NCBI RefSeq assembly: GCF_902493215.1
Contig: NZ_CABUOL010000010.1
Location: forward strand, 41,636 to 105,635
Direction: 5' to 3'
Source of the DNA: an uncultured Mediterranea sp.
GTDB taxonomy: Bacteria > Bacteroidota > Bacteroidia > Bacteroidales > Bacteroidaceae
Length of the DNA: 64,000 bases
Below are positions 7,570 through 16,080 of this stretch, in pieces; positions within the stretch are counted from its first letter, which is position 1; the number at the start of each line of letters is the position of its first letter. Position numbers and translations under genes: made by a program. A model generated the notes under the pieces. That model saw nothing but the letters and a program-made list of their open reading frames with translations. It ran no database searches and had not been told where the DNA came from.

Positions 7570-8667
7570 TTATTCTGCAATTCCGAATTTGTAAATTGTC
7601 ACCTGTTGGTATTCATCACCAGGAAGCAGGATGGCTGATGGGAAATGTGTTTTGTTGGGTGTGTCAGGGAAACATTGAGCTTCGAAACATACTGCACTTC
7701 TGGCAGGGAATGTTGCTCCATGTGCTCCTGTAAAGCCGTTGAGCCAGTTACCTGTATAGAGCTGAACGCCATTTTCGGTTGTATAAACTTCCATAAGACG
7801 TCCGCTGGCCGGATCACTGCAGGTTGCTGCTAAGCTCAGTTCGCCGGCTTCAGTTTTGTTCAGTACATAACAATGGTCATAACCTGCTCCGTGAACCAAC
7901 TGCTGGAATGGTTCGTCAATTCGTTCGCCGATGGTGTGAGGGGTACGGAAATCCATAGGAGTTCCTTCAACCTTTAATATTTCTCCTGTAGGAATGGAAA
8001 CTTCATCGATAGGAACATAGAAGTCTGCGTTGATGGTAATTGTTTGATCAAGAACAGTAGGAGTAGGGTTGGCAATGCCGGCCAGATTGAAGAAACCATG
8101 ATTTGTCAGATTGACAACCGTAGCCTTATCGGTTGTTGCACGGTATTCGATAACCAATGCGTTGATTTCTTCTTCAAGGCGATAGGTCATTTCTACTTCC
8201 AATTTTCCAGGAAAACCTTCTTCGCCATCAGCAGAAGTGTAGTTGAAGATGATGGTTGCCGGATTGGGTTGTACTGCATCCCATACTCTGGCGTGGAATC
8301 CTGTAGGACCGCCGTGGAGTGAATTGGGGCCATTGTTGATGGTGAGCTGATGCTCTTCACCGTACAATGTAAAGTGTCCTTTGGCTATTCGGTTACCATA
8401 ACGGCCGATTGTTGTACTGAGGAATGGCTCCGGACTGTTTATGACATGGTCGATACTGTCATGTCCTAATATGACATTGGCATATTTACCTTCTTTGTCC
8501 GGTACCATAATCGAAAGGATGGCACATCCATAATTGGTTACTGCCACTTCCATACCCTGCTTGTTTTTCAGGAAAAACAGGTCTGTTTTTTTGTTGTTCA
8601 CTTCTTTTTGAAAGTTTTTCCTTTCCAGTCCTGAAAGGTTACTTTCGTAAATATTAGACGTTGTCAT
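7570..8667 (-). CDS. galM: aldose 1-epimerase (galactose mutarotase)
   Basis: GalM converts beta- to alpha-galactose for GalK. The protein has the family landmarks GRYGNRIAKGHFTL, GPNSLHGGPTGFH and LTNHGFFNLAG, with the catalytic histidine and glutamate regions in place. The open frame extends to 8787, but the added residues look non-coding (MHKAAVKQFYGDKHTK...) and overlap the divergent promoter region with manA. ATGs at 8682, 8673 and 8667 are all possible; I chose 8667 (MTTSNIYE). A permease and galK follow on the same strand. Confidence 0.85.
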   Translation of the reverse strand: MTTSNIYESNLSGLERKNFQKEVNNKKTDLFFLKNKQGMEVAVTNYGCAILSIMVPDKEGKYANVILGHDSIDHVINSPEPFLSTTIGRYGNRIAKGHFTLYGEEHQLTINNGPNSLHGGPTGFHARVWDAVQPNPATIIFNYTSADGEEGFPGKLEVEMTYRLEEEINALVIEYRATTDKATVVNLTNHGFFNLAGIANPTPTVLDQTITINADFYVPIDEVSIPTGEILKVEGTPMDFRTPHTIGERIDEPFQQLVHGAGYDHCYVLNKTEAGELSLAATCSDPASGRLMEVYTTENGVQLYTGNWLNGFTGAHGATFPARSAVCFEAQCFPDTPNKTHFPSAILLPGDEYQQVTIYKFGIAE

Positions 8668-8885
8668 ATCCATGGTATTCATTAAATTTCTTGCAAATAA
8701 ACAGAATTTCTTTTGTTCTCCCAAGCAATCACAAATAATTTTTGTATGTTTGTCGCCATAAAATTGCTTAACCGCAGCTTTGTGCATGAAGTAGGGAGAA
8801 TGTGCCCGTGCTCGATGAGGTGGAAATAGCGCTTTTATAGAGTATACTATATGAAAAACTATTTTTTAACATAACAAATTATTAA

Positions 8886-9857
8886 ATGTATCCTTTGAAA
8901 TTTGAGCCTGTCCTGAAGCAGACGCTTTGGGGAGGCGACAAGATTATTCCTTTCAAACATTTGAATGAAACTTTACCCAACGTCGGTGAAAGTTGGGAGG
9001 TATCTGCGGTAGAAGGCAGCGAATCGGTTGTGGCCAATGGTTCCGATAAAGGGCTTACTCTTCCTGAAATGGTACGCCGATATCGTGAGGAATTGGTTGG
9101 TGAAGCTAACTATGCCCGTTTCGGGAATAAATTCCCTTTGTTGGTCAAGTTTATCGATGCCCGCCAGAAATTGTCCATCCAAGTTCATCCAGGTGATGAA
9201 CTGGCCAAGAAGAGGCATAACAGTTTTGGCAAGAATGAAATGTGGTATGTGGTTTCTGCCGATGAAGGTGCTACGTTGATATCTGGCTTTTCACGGCAGA
9301 TTACTCCAAAAGAATATAAGGAACGCGTACATAATGGCACTTTCGATGAAGTGCTTCAGACGTGTGCCATCCAACCAGGTGATGTGTTCTATGTACCTGC
9401 TGGTCGCGTTCATGGTATTGGCGCCGGCGCTTTTGTAGTAGAGGTGCAGCAATCATCGGATGTTACTTACCGGATTTATGACTACAACAGAAAAGATAAA
9501 GATGGTAAACTTCGCGAGTTGCATGTCAGCCAGGCACTGGATGCGATTAATTTTGCCGATGTACAAGATGATTTCAGAACGGAATATGAAGCTACTCCTA
9601 ATGAACCAGTAGAGATTCTGACGACTCCTTATTTTTCTGTGTCCTTGTATGACATGACGGAGGAAATTACATGCGATTATTCGGAACTCGATTCTTTTGT
9701 GATTTTTGTCTGTATCGAAGGTTCCTGTCGTATGACGGACGACATGCAGAATGAAATTACTGTATGTGCGGGTGAGACGGTACTTTTCCCTGCTGTTACG
9801 CAATCCGTCAATATTATACCTGACGGAAAAGTGAAGCTACTGGAAGCTTATGTCTGA
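8886..9857 (+). CDS. manA: mannose-6-phosphate isomerase, class I
   Basis: ManA is a zinc enzyme interconverting mannose 6-phosphate and fructose 6-phosphate. The 323-residue cupin protein has the metal-site motif QVHPGDELA and KNEMWYVV, and the later VHGIGAGAFVVEVQQSSD segment with YRIYDYNR, all typical of short class I enzymes such as Bacillus ManA. It is transcribed away from galM and appears monocistronic; the next genes downstream point the other way. Confidence 0.92.
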   Translation: MYPLKFEPVLKQTLWGGDKIIPFKHLNETLPNVGESWEVSAVEGSESVVANGSDKGLTLPEMVRRYREELVGEANYARFGNKFPLLVKFIDARQKLSIQVHPGDELAKKRHNSFGKNEMWYVVSADEGATLISGFSRQITPKEYKERVHNGTFDEVLQTCAIQPGDVFYVPAGRVHGIGAGAFVVEVQQSSDVTYRIYDYNRKDKDGKLRELHVSQALDAINFADVQDDFRTEYEATPNEPVEILTTPYFSVSLYDMTEEITCDYSELDSFVIFVCIEGSCRMTDDMQNEITVCAGETVLFPAVTQSVNIIPDGKVKLLEAYV

Positions 9858-9931
9858 TGTTTTTGTATTTCAATAAATAAATGGTGACAGGCGCTGCATG
9901 ATTTTTATGTGGCGTCTGTTTTTGTTGAAAC

Positions 9932-10183
9932 CTATCTTCTGAATGCTTTTTGGAACTTCTTGATGAGGCGTATGCCAATCATGACTCCGTCGAAGGCAGC
10001 CATGCCTGTGTGAAAAGCTCTCATGATGACATTGTCTTTGTTGGCGGCAGGCGCAAGCGGAGCGAACAACTTTCGTGTAGTGGCATTCACGACTTTTTTT
10101 TGTTGTCTGACATCCTGTAGTGCTTTCTCTTTCAAGGCACGGATTTCGTCCAAAGTGACGGGGAGGTCGTTTTTAGGATTCAT
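9932..10183 (-). CDS. small conserved protein, third gene of a YqjDEK-like cassette
   Basis: The 83-residue product is basic and partly helical, with a charged N-terminal half (IRALKEKALQDVRQQKKVVN) and a weakly hydrophobic C-terminal stretch (AAFDGVMIGIRLI). It starts inside the end of the preceding gene (11-base overlap), implying translational coupling. I do not recognise a family. In E. coli a small protein, YqjK, occupies the same third position after YqjD and YqjE, so a comparable membrane-associated role is possible. Confidence 0.65.
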   Translation of the reverse strand: MNPKNDLPVTLDEIRALKEKALQDVRQQKKVVNATTRKLFAPLAPAANKDNVIMRAFHTGMAAFDGVMIGIRLIKKFQKAFRR

Positions 10184-10556
10184 GGTTTTCTTCTTTATTA
10201 TTAGATTCCTGAATAAATAGGCTTGCGATAAATTTGGCCATGGGGTTGATGATGAATTTTTGGCGGAAGGTAATGATTAGGATGGCCAATAATATGATAA
10301 AAGCCGTAATCAAGGCAAAACTGGCAACGACACTTCCCAGTACAGGCGCAAGCCAATAAGCTATCGTAAAGGATAAATAAAACAGAGCCACCATGCTTAA
10401 GATAATGACTATCAGCACCAGTATGAGGGTAGATAAAAGAATAGTCAGTTTTTCTGCTATTTCCAGTTGGGTATACCGTTTTTGAAGACTTATATATTTC
10501 TTGACTTCAACAAACAGCTGCTGAATTGTTTCTATACTTTGGTCATTGGCAAACAT
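10173..10556 (-). CDS. phage-holin-superfamily membrane protein (YqjE-like)
   Basis: The 127-residue protein has a short cytoplasmic head (QTIQQLFVEVKKYISLQKRY) and two long hydrophobic helices (about 35-63 and 68-95). This is the pattern of the Holin-X/YqjE family (Phage_holin_3_6), whose members are mostly chromosomal membrane proteins and not lysis proteins. It sits between a YtxH-domain gene and a small basic protein. No phage genes are near, so a lysis role is unlikely. Confidence 0.7.
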   Translation of the reverse strand: MFANDQSIETIQQLFVEVKKYISLQKRYTQLEIAEKLTILLSTLILVLIVIILSMVALFYLSFTIAYWLAPVLGSVVASFALITAFIILLAILIITFRQKFIINPMAKFIASLFIQESNNKEENHES

Positions 10557-10591
10557 TGTAGCTCTGTTTTATTTGATTTTTACATTCTTAC

Positions 10592-10831
10592 TTATTCAGC
10601 AGGTTCGTTTTTGATTTCTGCTGCAATTTCGTCTACCAGATCTTCCATTTCGTTTCTGTTCAGACGGATACCCTTTTTACGCAGAATATCTGCTATTTTA
10701 GCACGAGTGTCTTCTCCTTTTTCGGGAGCAAACAGAATACCTAAAGTGGCGCCGATGGCGGCTCCGCCTAAAAAGGCGGCCAAAACATTTAATCCTTTCA
10801 TAATATCTATATTTTTATGGTTTATCTGCAA
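10592..10831 (-). CDS. YtxH domain-containing protein
   Basis: The 79-residue protein has the YtxH signature: a glycine-rich membrane helix (LAAFLGGAAIGATLGILFAP) followed by the EKGEDTRAKI segment and an acidic, helical tail. YtxH-like proteins are linked to envelope stress; a molecular function is not established. It is the first gene of a three-gene minus-strand operon, with a TATATTTG box six bases above its ATG. Confidence 0.8.
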   Translation of the reverse strand: MQINHKNIDIMKGLNVLAAFLGGAAIGATLGILFAPEKGEDTRAKIADILRKKGIRLNRNEMEDLVDEIAAEIKNEPAE

Positions 10832-10836
10832 AACTA

Positions 10837-10844
10837 CAAATATA
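10837..10844 (-). promoter_or_regulatory. -7 box of the ytxH-like operon
   Basis: The minus strand reads TATATTTG (consensus TAnnTTTG) immediately upstream of the ATG at 10831. The start would then be nearly leaderless, or a later codon is used. No -33 TTTG is evident. Confidence 0.4.
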
Positions 10845-10954
10845 CTTTTATTTTCACTTCTTTTTTAGTTGGAAATATTGTTCTTTTCGGAGGTATCTTC
10901 TGTGTTTTAAATATATTTAACGGCTATGGATGGCGTCGGATAATTGGTTAGGTG

Positions 10955-10962
10955 TACTTTTG
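10955..10962 (+). promoter_or_regulatory. -7 box upstream of the small lipoprotein pair
   Basis: TACTTTTG matches TAnnTTTG and lies 21 bases before the ATG at 10984. It supports that ATG over the in-frame upstream start at 10930. Confidence 0.45.
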
Positions 10963-10983
10963 TCGCTAATTATAGAGAAACGT

Positions 10984-11400
10984 ATGAAAGGACTGAAGAA
11001 AAGTATAAATATTTTGTCGCTTTGTATAGTCTTGTTTTGCTGCATTTCCTGTATGAATGGAGGGGATTCTCCTTGGGTAGGGAAGTGGCAGTTGCGTGAG
11101 TATCAGTATCCGGATGGGACTACTACTAAGGTGGACAGTGTATTTTATGGATTTCAGAAAGGTTCGTTCCTTACTTATTATATGGGTACCGATGGTGGAT
11201 ACCGTTCGATGTATGGATATTATGAGGAGGAAAATGATGAAATTACCATCCATCTGTGGCAACCTGAAGTGGACGACTATACTTATCAAAAATGGTTCGG
11301 ATGGGAGAATGATGCCCGGACTTTTAAGGTTGAGGAGTTGAATTCTGATAGAATCAGATTGAACTATCATGATACAATTTATGTTTTTCGTAGTTATTGA
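10984..11400 (+). CDS. small predicted lipoprotein, lipocalin-like
   Basis: The 138-residue product has a lipoprotein signal ending in CCISC, followed by GDSPWVGKWQLREYQYPDGT. The GxWxL opening and alternating beta pattern (GYYEEENDEITIHLW, TFKVEELNSDRIRLNY) resemble the lipocalin-like domains common in small Bacteroides lipoproteins. Function is unknown. It is followed after 27 bases by a second lipoprotein on the same strand. Confidence 0.65.
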   Translation: MKGLKKSINILSLCIVLFCCISCMNGGDSPWVGKWQLREYQYPDGTTTKVDSVFYGFQKGSFLTYYMGTDGGYRSMYGYYEEENDEITIHLWQPEVDDYTYQKWFGWENDARTFKVEELNSDRIRLNYHDTIYVFRSY

Positions 11401-11427
11401 TTGACAATTATAAACTTTAAAAACGAT

Positions 11428-11937
11428 ATGAAAATGAAAAAATTTGCAGTATTGGGAGTGGGTGTTTGCGTGGCACTGGCATTCTCGTCTTGTAAGTCAA
11501 GTGAAAGTGCTTATAAAAAAGCGTATGAAAATGCAAAGAAGCAGGAATTGGCTGAAACAACGCAGGAAGCAACTGTGGTTGAAGAAGCTGCTCCTGTGGT
11601 AAGTGCACCGGTAGAAGCTCCGAAGGTAGTGGAAAGTGCACAGGCTGGTGTACGTGAAGAGAAGGTTTCGGTTGTATCTGGTTCTGATTTGAAAGACTAT
11701 AATGTAGTAGCCGGTAGTTTTTCTGTAAAAGCAAATGCAGAAAACTTGAAGAATTTCCTTGATAAGGAAGGATATAATGCAACGGTAGCCTTCAATGCAG
11801 AAATTGCCATGTATCGTGTAATTGTAAGTACCTATCATGACAGAGCTTCTGCTGCCAGTGCACGTGATGCTTTCAAGGCCAAATATCCCAACAGAAAAGA
11901 CTTTCAGGGAGCGTGGCTGCTGTATCGCATTAACTGA
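11428..11937 (+). CDS. SPOR-domain lipoprotein
   Basis: From ATG at 11428 the product is 169 residues: a lipoprotein signal (FAVLGVGVCVALAFSSC), a charged and Ala/Glu/Val-rich linker, and a C-terminal SPOR domain starting near DYNVVAGSFSVKANAENLKN and ending FQGAWLLYRIN. SPOR domains bind glycan strands lacking stem peptides, often at division sites, so the protein is probably tethered to the outer membrane and contacts septal peptidoglycan. A second ATG at 11434 is equally usable. Confidence 0.8.
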   Translation: MKMKKFAVLGVGVCVALAFSSCKSSESAYKKAYENAKKQELAETTQEATVVEEAAPVVSAPVEAPKVVESAQAGVREEKVSVVSGSDLKDYNVVAGSFSVKANAENLKNFLDKEGYNATVAFNAEIAMYRVIVSTYHDRASAASARDAFKAKYPNRKDFQGAWLLYRIN

Positions 11938-11972
11938 TGCGGCATGCCTGCATTTGCATGAGAAAATAAATA

Positions 11973-12005
11973 AAAAGGTGGTGGCGTAGATGCCGCTGCC
12001 TTTTA
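11973..12005 (+). terminator. terminator after the SPOR lipoprotein
   Basis: AAAGGTGGTGGC and GCCGCTGCCTTTT form a 12-base stem using three G-U pairs around a short loop, ending in TTTT. It separates the lipoprotein pair from the cysQ cluster. Confidence 0.55.
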
Positions 12006-12115
12006 TCGTTTCTCAAAGAGTGAATTTCGTTTAAAAGAAGTTATAAAACGAAAGTTGAAAACTTTTTTCAGGGAAATAGTTTTTAATTTTACGCCTCACA
12101 TTTTCTAAAAATAGT

Positions 12116-12940
12116 ATGGAGCAGAAATACATATTGAAGGCTATCGATGCTGCTTTGGCAGCTGGTGAGAAAATCCTTTCCATTTATAATGATCCGAATT
12201 CTGATTTTCAAGTTGAAAAGAAAGCGGATAATTCTCCCTTGACCATTGCTGACCGTGCGGCACATGAAGTCATTTGTAGCCTGTTGGCTGATACTCCGTA
12301 TCCTGTTTTGAGTGAAGAGGGTAAATCGAAATCGTATGAGGAACGTAGGGCGTGGCAAGAATTGTGGATTGTCGACCCGTTGGACGGAACGAAGGAGTTT
12401 ATCAAACGTAATGGTGAATTTACCGTCAATATCGCTTTCGTACAAAATTCTATTCCCTGCATGGGCGTTATTTACTTGCCAGTGAAGCATATCCTTTATT
12501 TTGCCATGGAAGGATTGGGCGCTTATAAATTGACGGATGTAACATCGCGTGGAGACGCTTCATTGGAGGAATTGATTGCAAAGGCTGTTCGTTTGCCGAT
12601 TGAAGCGGAACATGATAAATATGTGATTGTCGCTTCGCGTTCGCACTCAACGCCCGAGACGGAACGGTTTGTAGAAGAAGCCAAAACCGTTCATCCGAAT
12701 GTAGAATTGATTTCGAGTGGAAGTTCCATCAAGATATGCCTGGTGGCCGAAGGAGTAGCAGATGTTTATCCGCGTTTTGCCCCAACAATGGAGTGGGACA
12801 CGGCTGCAGGACATGCCATTGCGCGTGCTGCTGGTATGGAGGTCTATCGGGCAGGAATGGATGTACCATTGAGTTATAATAAGGAAGACTTGCTGAATCC
12901 ATGGTTCATTGTAGAGCCGAAGCGTGTCGGACATAAATGA
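12116..12940 (+). CDS. cysQ: 3'(2'),5'-bisphosphate nucleotidase
   Basis: CysQ removes the 3' phosphate from PAP, the product inhibitor left after a sulfotransferase uses PAPS, and can also hydrolyse PAPS. The 274-residue protein has the inositol-monophosphatase-fold metal motifs: LSEEG (66-70), DPLDGTKEF (87-95) and WDTAAGHAI (227-235). It is the first gene of the sulfonation cluster, so PAP recycling is built into the same transcript. The next gene follows within a few bases. Confidence 0.93.
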   Translation: MEQKYILKAIDAALAAGEKILSIYNDPNSDFQVEKKADNSPLTIADRAAHEVICSLLADTPYPVLSEEGKSKSYEERRAWQELWIVDPLDGTKEFIKRNGEFTVNIAFVQNSIPCMGVIYLPVKHILYFAMEGLGAYKLTDVTSRGDASLEELIAKAVRLPIEAEHDKYVIVASRSHSTPETERFVEEAKTVHPNVELISSGSSIKICLVAEGVADVYPRFAPTMEWDTAAGHAIARAAGMEVYRAGMDVPLSYNKEDLLNPWFIVEPKRVGHK

Positions 12941-12947
12941 AGACTGG

Positions 12948-14504
12948 ATGATGACTTTTGAGATTGTACTTGTATTATTGGGATTGGTAGGCATGGTAGC
13001 CGCCTTGATACTCGACAAGATGCGTCCGGGCATGGTGTTGTTTTCGGTCGTGGTCTTGTTTTTGTGTGCTGGTATTCTGACTCCGAAAGAGATGTTGGAA
13101 GGGTTCAGCAACAAAGGTATGATAACGGTCGCTTTGCTTTATCTAGTCAGTGAGGGTATCCGCCAGTCGGGTGCTTTGGGGCAGCTGATCAAGAAGTTGC
13201 TGCCTCAGAAGAAAACAACGGTTTTCAAGGCCCAGCTTCGTATGTTGCCAACCATTTCTTTCATTTCTGCCTTTCTGAACAATACGCCTGTAGTAGTAAT
13301 CTTTGCTCCCATCATCAAGCGGTGGGCCGATTCGGTCAAGCTGCCGGCCACGAAGTTTCTTATTCCCTTGTCATACGTTACTATTTTGGGAGGTATCTGT
13401 ACCCTGATTGGTACTTCGACCAATCTGGTGGTACATGGCATGATATTGGAAGCCGGTTATGAAGGGTTTACAATGTTTGAATTGGGTAAGGTCGGTATTT
13501 TTATAGCTATTGCAGGAATTCTTTATTTGTTCATTTTTTCGTCGAAATTGTTGCCCGATGTCCGTAAGGATTCAGCGGAAGTGGAGGAAGATACGGAGGA
13601 AAAAGGGAATCTGCATCGGGTGGAAGCCGTTTTGGGACCTCGTTTCCCTGGTATCAACAAACGGTTGAAGGACTTCAATTTCAAACGTCATTATGGCGCT
13701 GAAGTGAAGGAAATCAAAAGGGGTGGACAAAGTATCACAGAGAATCTTGAAAACCGTTATTTGCGTGAAGGCGATACGCTGGTAGTGATGGCAGACGATT
13801 CGTTTATCCAGACGTGGGGCGAGTCTTCAGTTTTTGTCATGCTGGCCAATGGCAAGGATAATGAGCCTGTGCCCGGACGAGGTAAACGTTGGCTGGCTTT
13901 GGCCTTGCTGGTGTTGATGATTGCCGGCGCCACCATCGGAGAACTTCCTTTCGTGAAGGAAGCTGTCCCCAATATGCAGCTGGATATGTTCTTCTTCGTT
14001 TCGATAACAACCATCATCATGGCGTGGACGAAGATTTTCCCTGCGCGGAAATATACCAAATACATCTCTTGGGATGTACTTATTACCATTGCCTGCGCCT
14101 TCGCTATCAGCAAGGCGATGGTCAATTCGGGTGTGGCCGATATGGTAGCCAAATACATCATTGGCTTGAGCGACCATTACGGACCTCATGTCTTGCTGGC
14201 GGCCGTGTTTATCATTACCAATCTGTTCACGGAACTTATCACGAACAACGCGGCGGCGGCTTTGGCTTTCCCCTTGGCGCTCTCCATTTCTACACAGTTG
14301 GGTGTAAGTCCTGTGCCGTTCTTTGTGGTGATTTGTATGGCGGCTTCCGCCAGTTTCTCTACCCCCATCGGCTATCAGACAAACTTGATTGTGCAAGGTA
14401 TCGGTAACTATAAGTTCACGGATTTTGTTCGTATCGGGCTGCCGTTGAACATCATTACCTTCCTGATATCTGTCTTTCTGATACCTGTAATCTGGCCTTT
14501 TTAA
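12948..14504 (+). CDS. SLC13 family permease with TrkA-C domain (probable sulfate transporter)
   Basis: The product is a polytopic membrane protein of about 518 residues with the ArsB/NhaD/DASS-type fold: paired re-entrant motifs (SFISAFLNNTPVVVIFAP and FITNLFTELITNNAAAALAF) and a TrkA-C (RCK_C) soluble domain in the middle (about 210-300 of 518). Members with this build import sulfate or other anions. Its place between cysQ and cysC makes sulfate the likely substrate. A GTG at 12924 would overlap cysQ by 17 bases; I prefer ATG at 12948. Confidence 0.85.
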   Translation: MMTFEIVLVLLGLVGMVAALILDKMRPGMVLFSVVVLFLCAGILTPKEMLEGFSNKGMITVALLYLVSEGIRQSGALGQLIKKLLPQKKTTVFKAQLRMLPTISFISAFLNNTPVVVIFAPIIKRWADSVKLPATKFLIPLSYVTILGGICTLIGTSTNLVVHGMILEAGYEGFTMFELGKVGIFIAIAGILYLFIFSSKLLPDVRKDSAEVEEDTEEKGNLHRVEAVLGPRFPGINKRLKDFNFKRHYGAEVKEIKRGGQSITENLENRYLREGDTLVVMADDSFIQTWGESSVFVMLANGKDNEPVPGRGKRWLALALLVLMIAGATIGELPFVKEAVPNMQLDMFFFVSITTIIMAWTKIFPARKYTKYISWDVLITIACAFAISKAMVNSGVADMVAKYIIGLSDHYGPHVLLAAVFIITNLFTELITNNAAAALAFPLALSISTQLGVSPVPFFVVICMAASASFSTPIGYQTNLIVQGIGNYKFTDFVRIGLPLNIITFLISVFLIPVIWPF

Positions 14505-14530
14505 ATGTATAATATATAAGAATAAGAAGA

Positions 14531-15133
14531 ATGGAAAATAACAACATATATCCGATATTTGACCGAATGATGACGCGAAGCGACAAGGAAGCCTTGTTGG
14601 GGCAACACAGCCTGATGGTGTGGTTCACAGGGCTGAGCGGTTCGGGCAAGAGTACCATTGCCATCGCTTTGGAGCGCGAGCTGCATCAGCGTGGACTTCT
14701 GTGCCGCATCTTGGACGGAGACAACATCCGTAGCGGCATCAATAACAACTTGGGTTTTTCCGAAGCCGACCGTGTGGAGAATATCCGTCGCATAGCCGAA
14801 GTGTCCAAACTCTTTGTTGATACAGGCATTATCACCATTGCCGCCTTCATCAGCCCCAGCAACGACATCCGCGAGATGGCGGCCGATATCATCGGCAGGG
14901 ACGATTTTGTGGAAGTATATGTCAGCACTCCCATTGAGGAATGCGAACGTCGCGACGTGAAAGGCCTTTATGCCAAGGCGCGTCGGGGCGAAATCAAGAA
15001 CTTTACGGGTATTTCCGCTCCTTTCGAAGCGCCTGAACATCCTGCGTTGACGCTCGACACGTCGGTGCTTTCCTTGGAAGAATCCGTTCACAAACTGTTA
15101 GAACTCATATTACCCAGAATTCAGAAGAAATAA
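14531..15133 (+). CDS. cysC: adenylylsulfate kinase
   Basis: CysC phosphorylates APS to PAPS, the universal sulfonate donor. The 200-residue protein has the P-loop GLSGSGKST (34-42), the DGDNIRSGINNNLGF substrate segment, and FISPSNDIR with the conserved serine-proline of APS kinases. Length is normal. No PAPS reductase or sulfite reductase is nearby, so the PAPS made here is likely spent by the sulfotransferase at 17682. It is directly followed by cysD and cysN, the ATP sulfurylase subunits. Confidence 0.95.
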   Translation: MENNNIYPIFDRMMTRSDKEALLGQHSLMVWFTGLSGSGKSTIAIALERELHQRGLLCRILDGDNIRSGINNNLGFSEADRVENIRRIAEVSKLFVDTGIITIAAFISPSNDIREMAADIIGRDDFVEVYVSTPIEECERRDVKGLYAKARRGEIKNFTGISAPFEAPEHPALTLDTSVLSLEESVHKLLELILPRIQKK

Positions 15134-15142
15134 GATAGAAAG

Positions 15143-16054
15143 ATGAAAGAAGAGTACAAACTTAGTCATTTGAAGGAACTCGAAGCCGAGTCCATTCATA
15201 TCATTCGTGAGGTGGCGGCCGAGTTCGAGAATCCTGTGATGCTCTATAGCATCGGCAAGGACTCGTCCGTGATGGTGCGTCTGGCCGAAAAGGCCTTCTA
15301 TCCGGGCAAGGTGCCCTTCCCCTTGATGCACATCGACTCCAAGTGGAAGTTTAAGGAAATGATTCAGTTCCGCGACGAATATGCCAAGAAATACGGATGG
15401 AACCTGATTGTAGAGAGCAATATGGAAGCCTTCAAGGCGGGGGTAGGCCCCTTTACGCATGGCAGCAAGGTGCATACCGACCTGATGAAGACACAGGCTC
15501 TGCTCCACGCACTCGACAAGTATAAGTTCGATGCCGCCTTCGGTGGCGCCCGTCGTGACGAGGAAAAGTCGCGTGCCAAGGAACGTATCTTCTCTTTCCG
15601 CGACCGTTTCCACCAATGGGACCCCAAGAACCAGCGTCCTGAGTTGTGGGACATCTACAACGCACGTGTCCACAAGGGCGAGAGCATCCGCGTATTCCCT
15701 TTGAGTAACTGGACGGAACTGGACATCTGGCAATACATCCGCCTGGAGAATATCCCCATCGTGCCGCTCTACTTTGCCAAGGAAAGACCTTGCGTGGAGA
15801 TAGACGGCAATCTGATTATGGCCGATGACGACCGCCTGCCCGAGCAGTACCGCGACAAGATACAGATGCGTATGGTGCGTTTCCGCACCTTGGGCTGCTG
15901 GCCGTTGACAGGCGCCGTGGAGAGCGAAGCCGACACCATCGAAAAGATTGTGGAGGAGATGATGACCACTACCAAGAGCGAACGCACCACGCGTGTCATC
16001 GATTTCGACCAGGAAGCCAGCATGGAGCAGAAGAAGCGTGAAGGATATTTTTAA
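15143..16054 (+). CDS. cysD: sulfate adenylyltransferase subunit 2
   Basis: CysD is the catalytic ATP sulfurylase subunit that forms APS from sulfate and ATP. The 303-residue protein has the PP-loop SIGKDSSV (36-43), the GGARRDEEKSRAKER segment and the C-terminal RFRTLGCWPLTGAV stretch that define the family. It starts 9 bases after cysC. Codons ending in C or G are visibly more frequent here than in cysQ. Confidence 0.96.
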   Translation: MKEEYKLSHLKELEAESIHIIREVAAEFENPVMLYSIGKDSSVMVRLAEKAFYPGKVPFPLMHIDSKWKFKEMIQFRDEYAKKYGWNLIVESNMEAFKAGVGPFTHGSKVHTDLMKTQALLHALDKYKFDAAFGGARRDEEKSRAKERIFSFRDRFHQWDPKNQRPELWDIYNARVHKGESIRVFPLSNWTELDIWQYIRLENIPIVPLYFAKERPCVEIDGNLIMADDDRLPEQYRDKIQMRMVRFRTLGCWPLTGAVESEADTIEKIVEEMMTTTKSERTTRVIDFDQEASMEQKKREGYF

Positions 16055-16080
16055 ACGAACGATTAAGGATTTTGAAGACA

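Noticed and set aside
8668..8787. N-terminal extension of galM
   Set aside because: The added residues do not resemble mutarotases or a signal peptide and cover the region where the operon promoter should be.
10173..10556. Phage holin, suggesting a prophage remnant
   Set aside because: No other phage genes nearby, and the gene sits in a conserved-looking envelope cassette; chromosomal Holin-X proteins are common.
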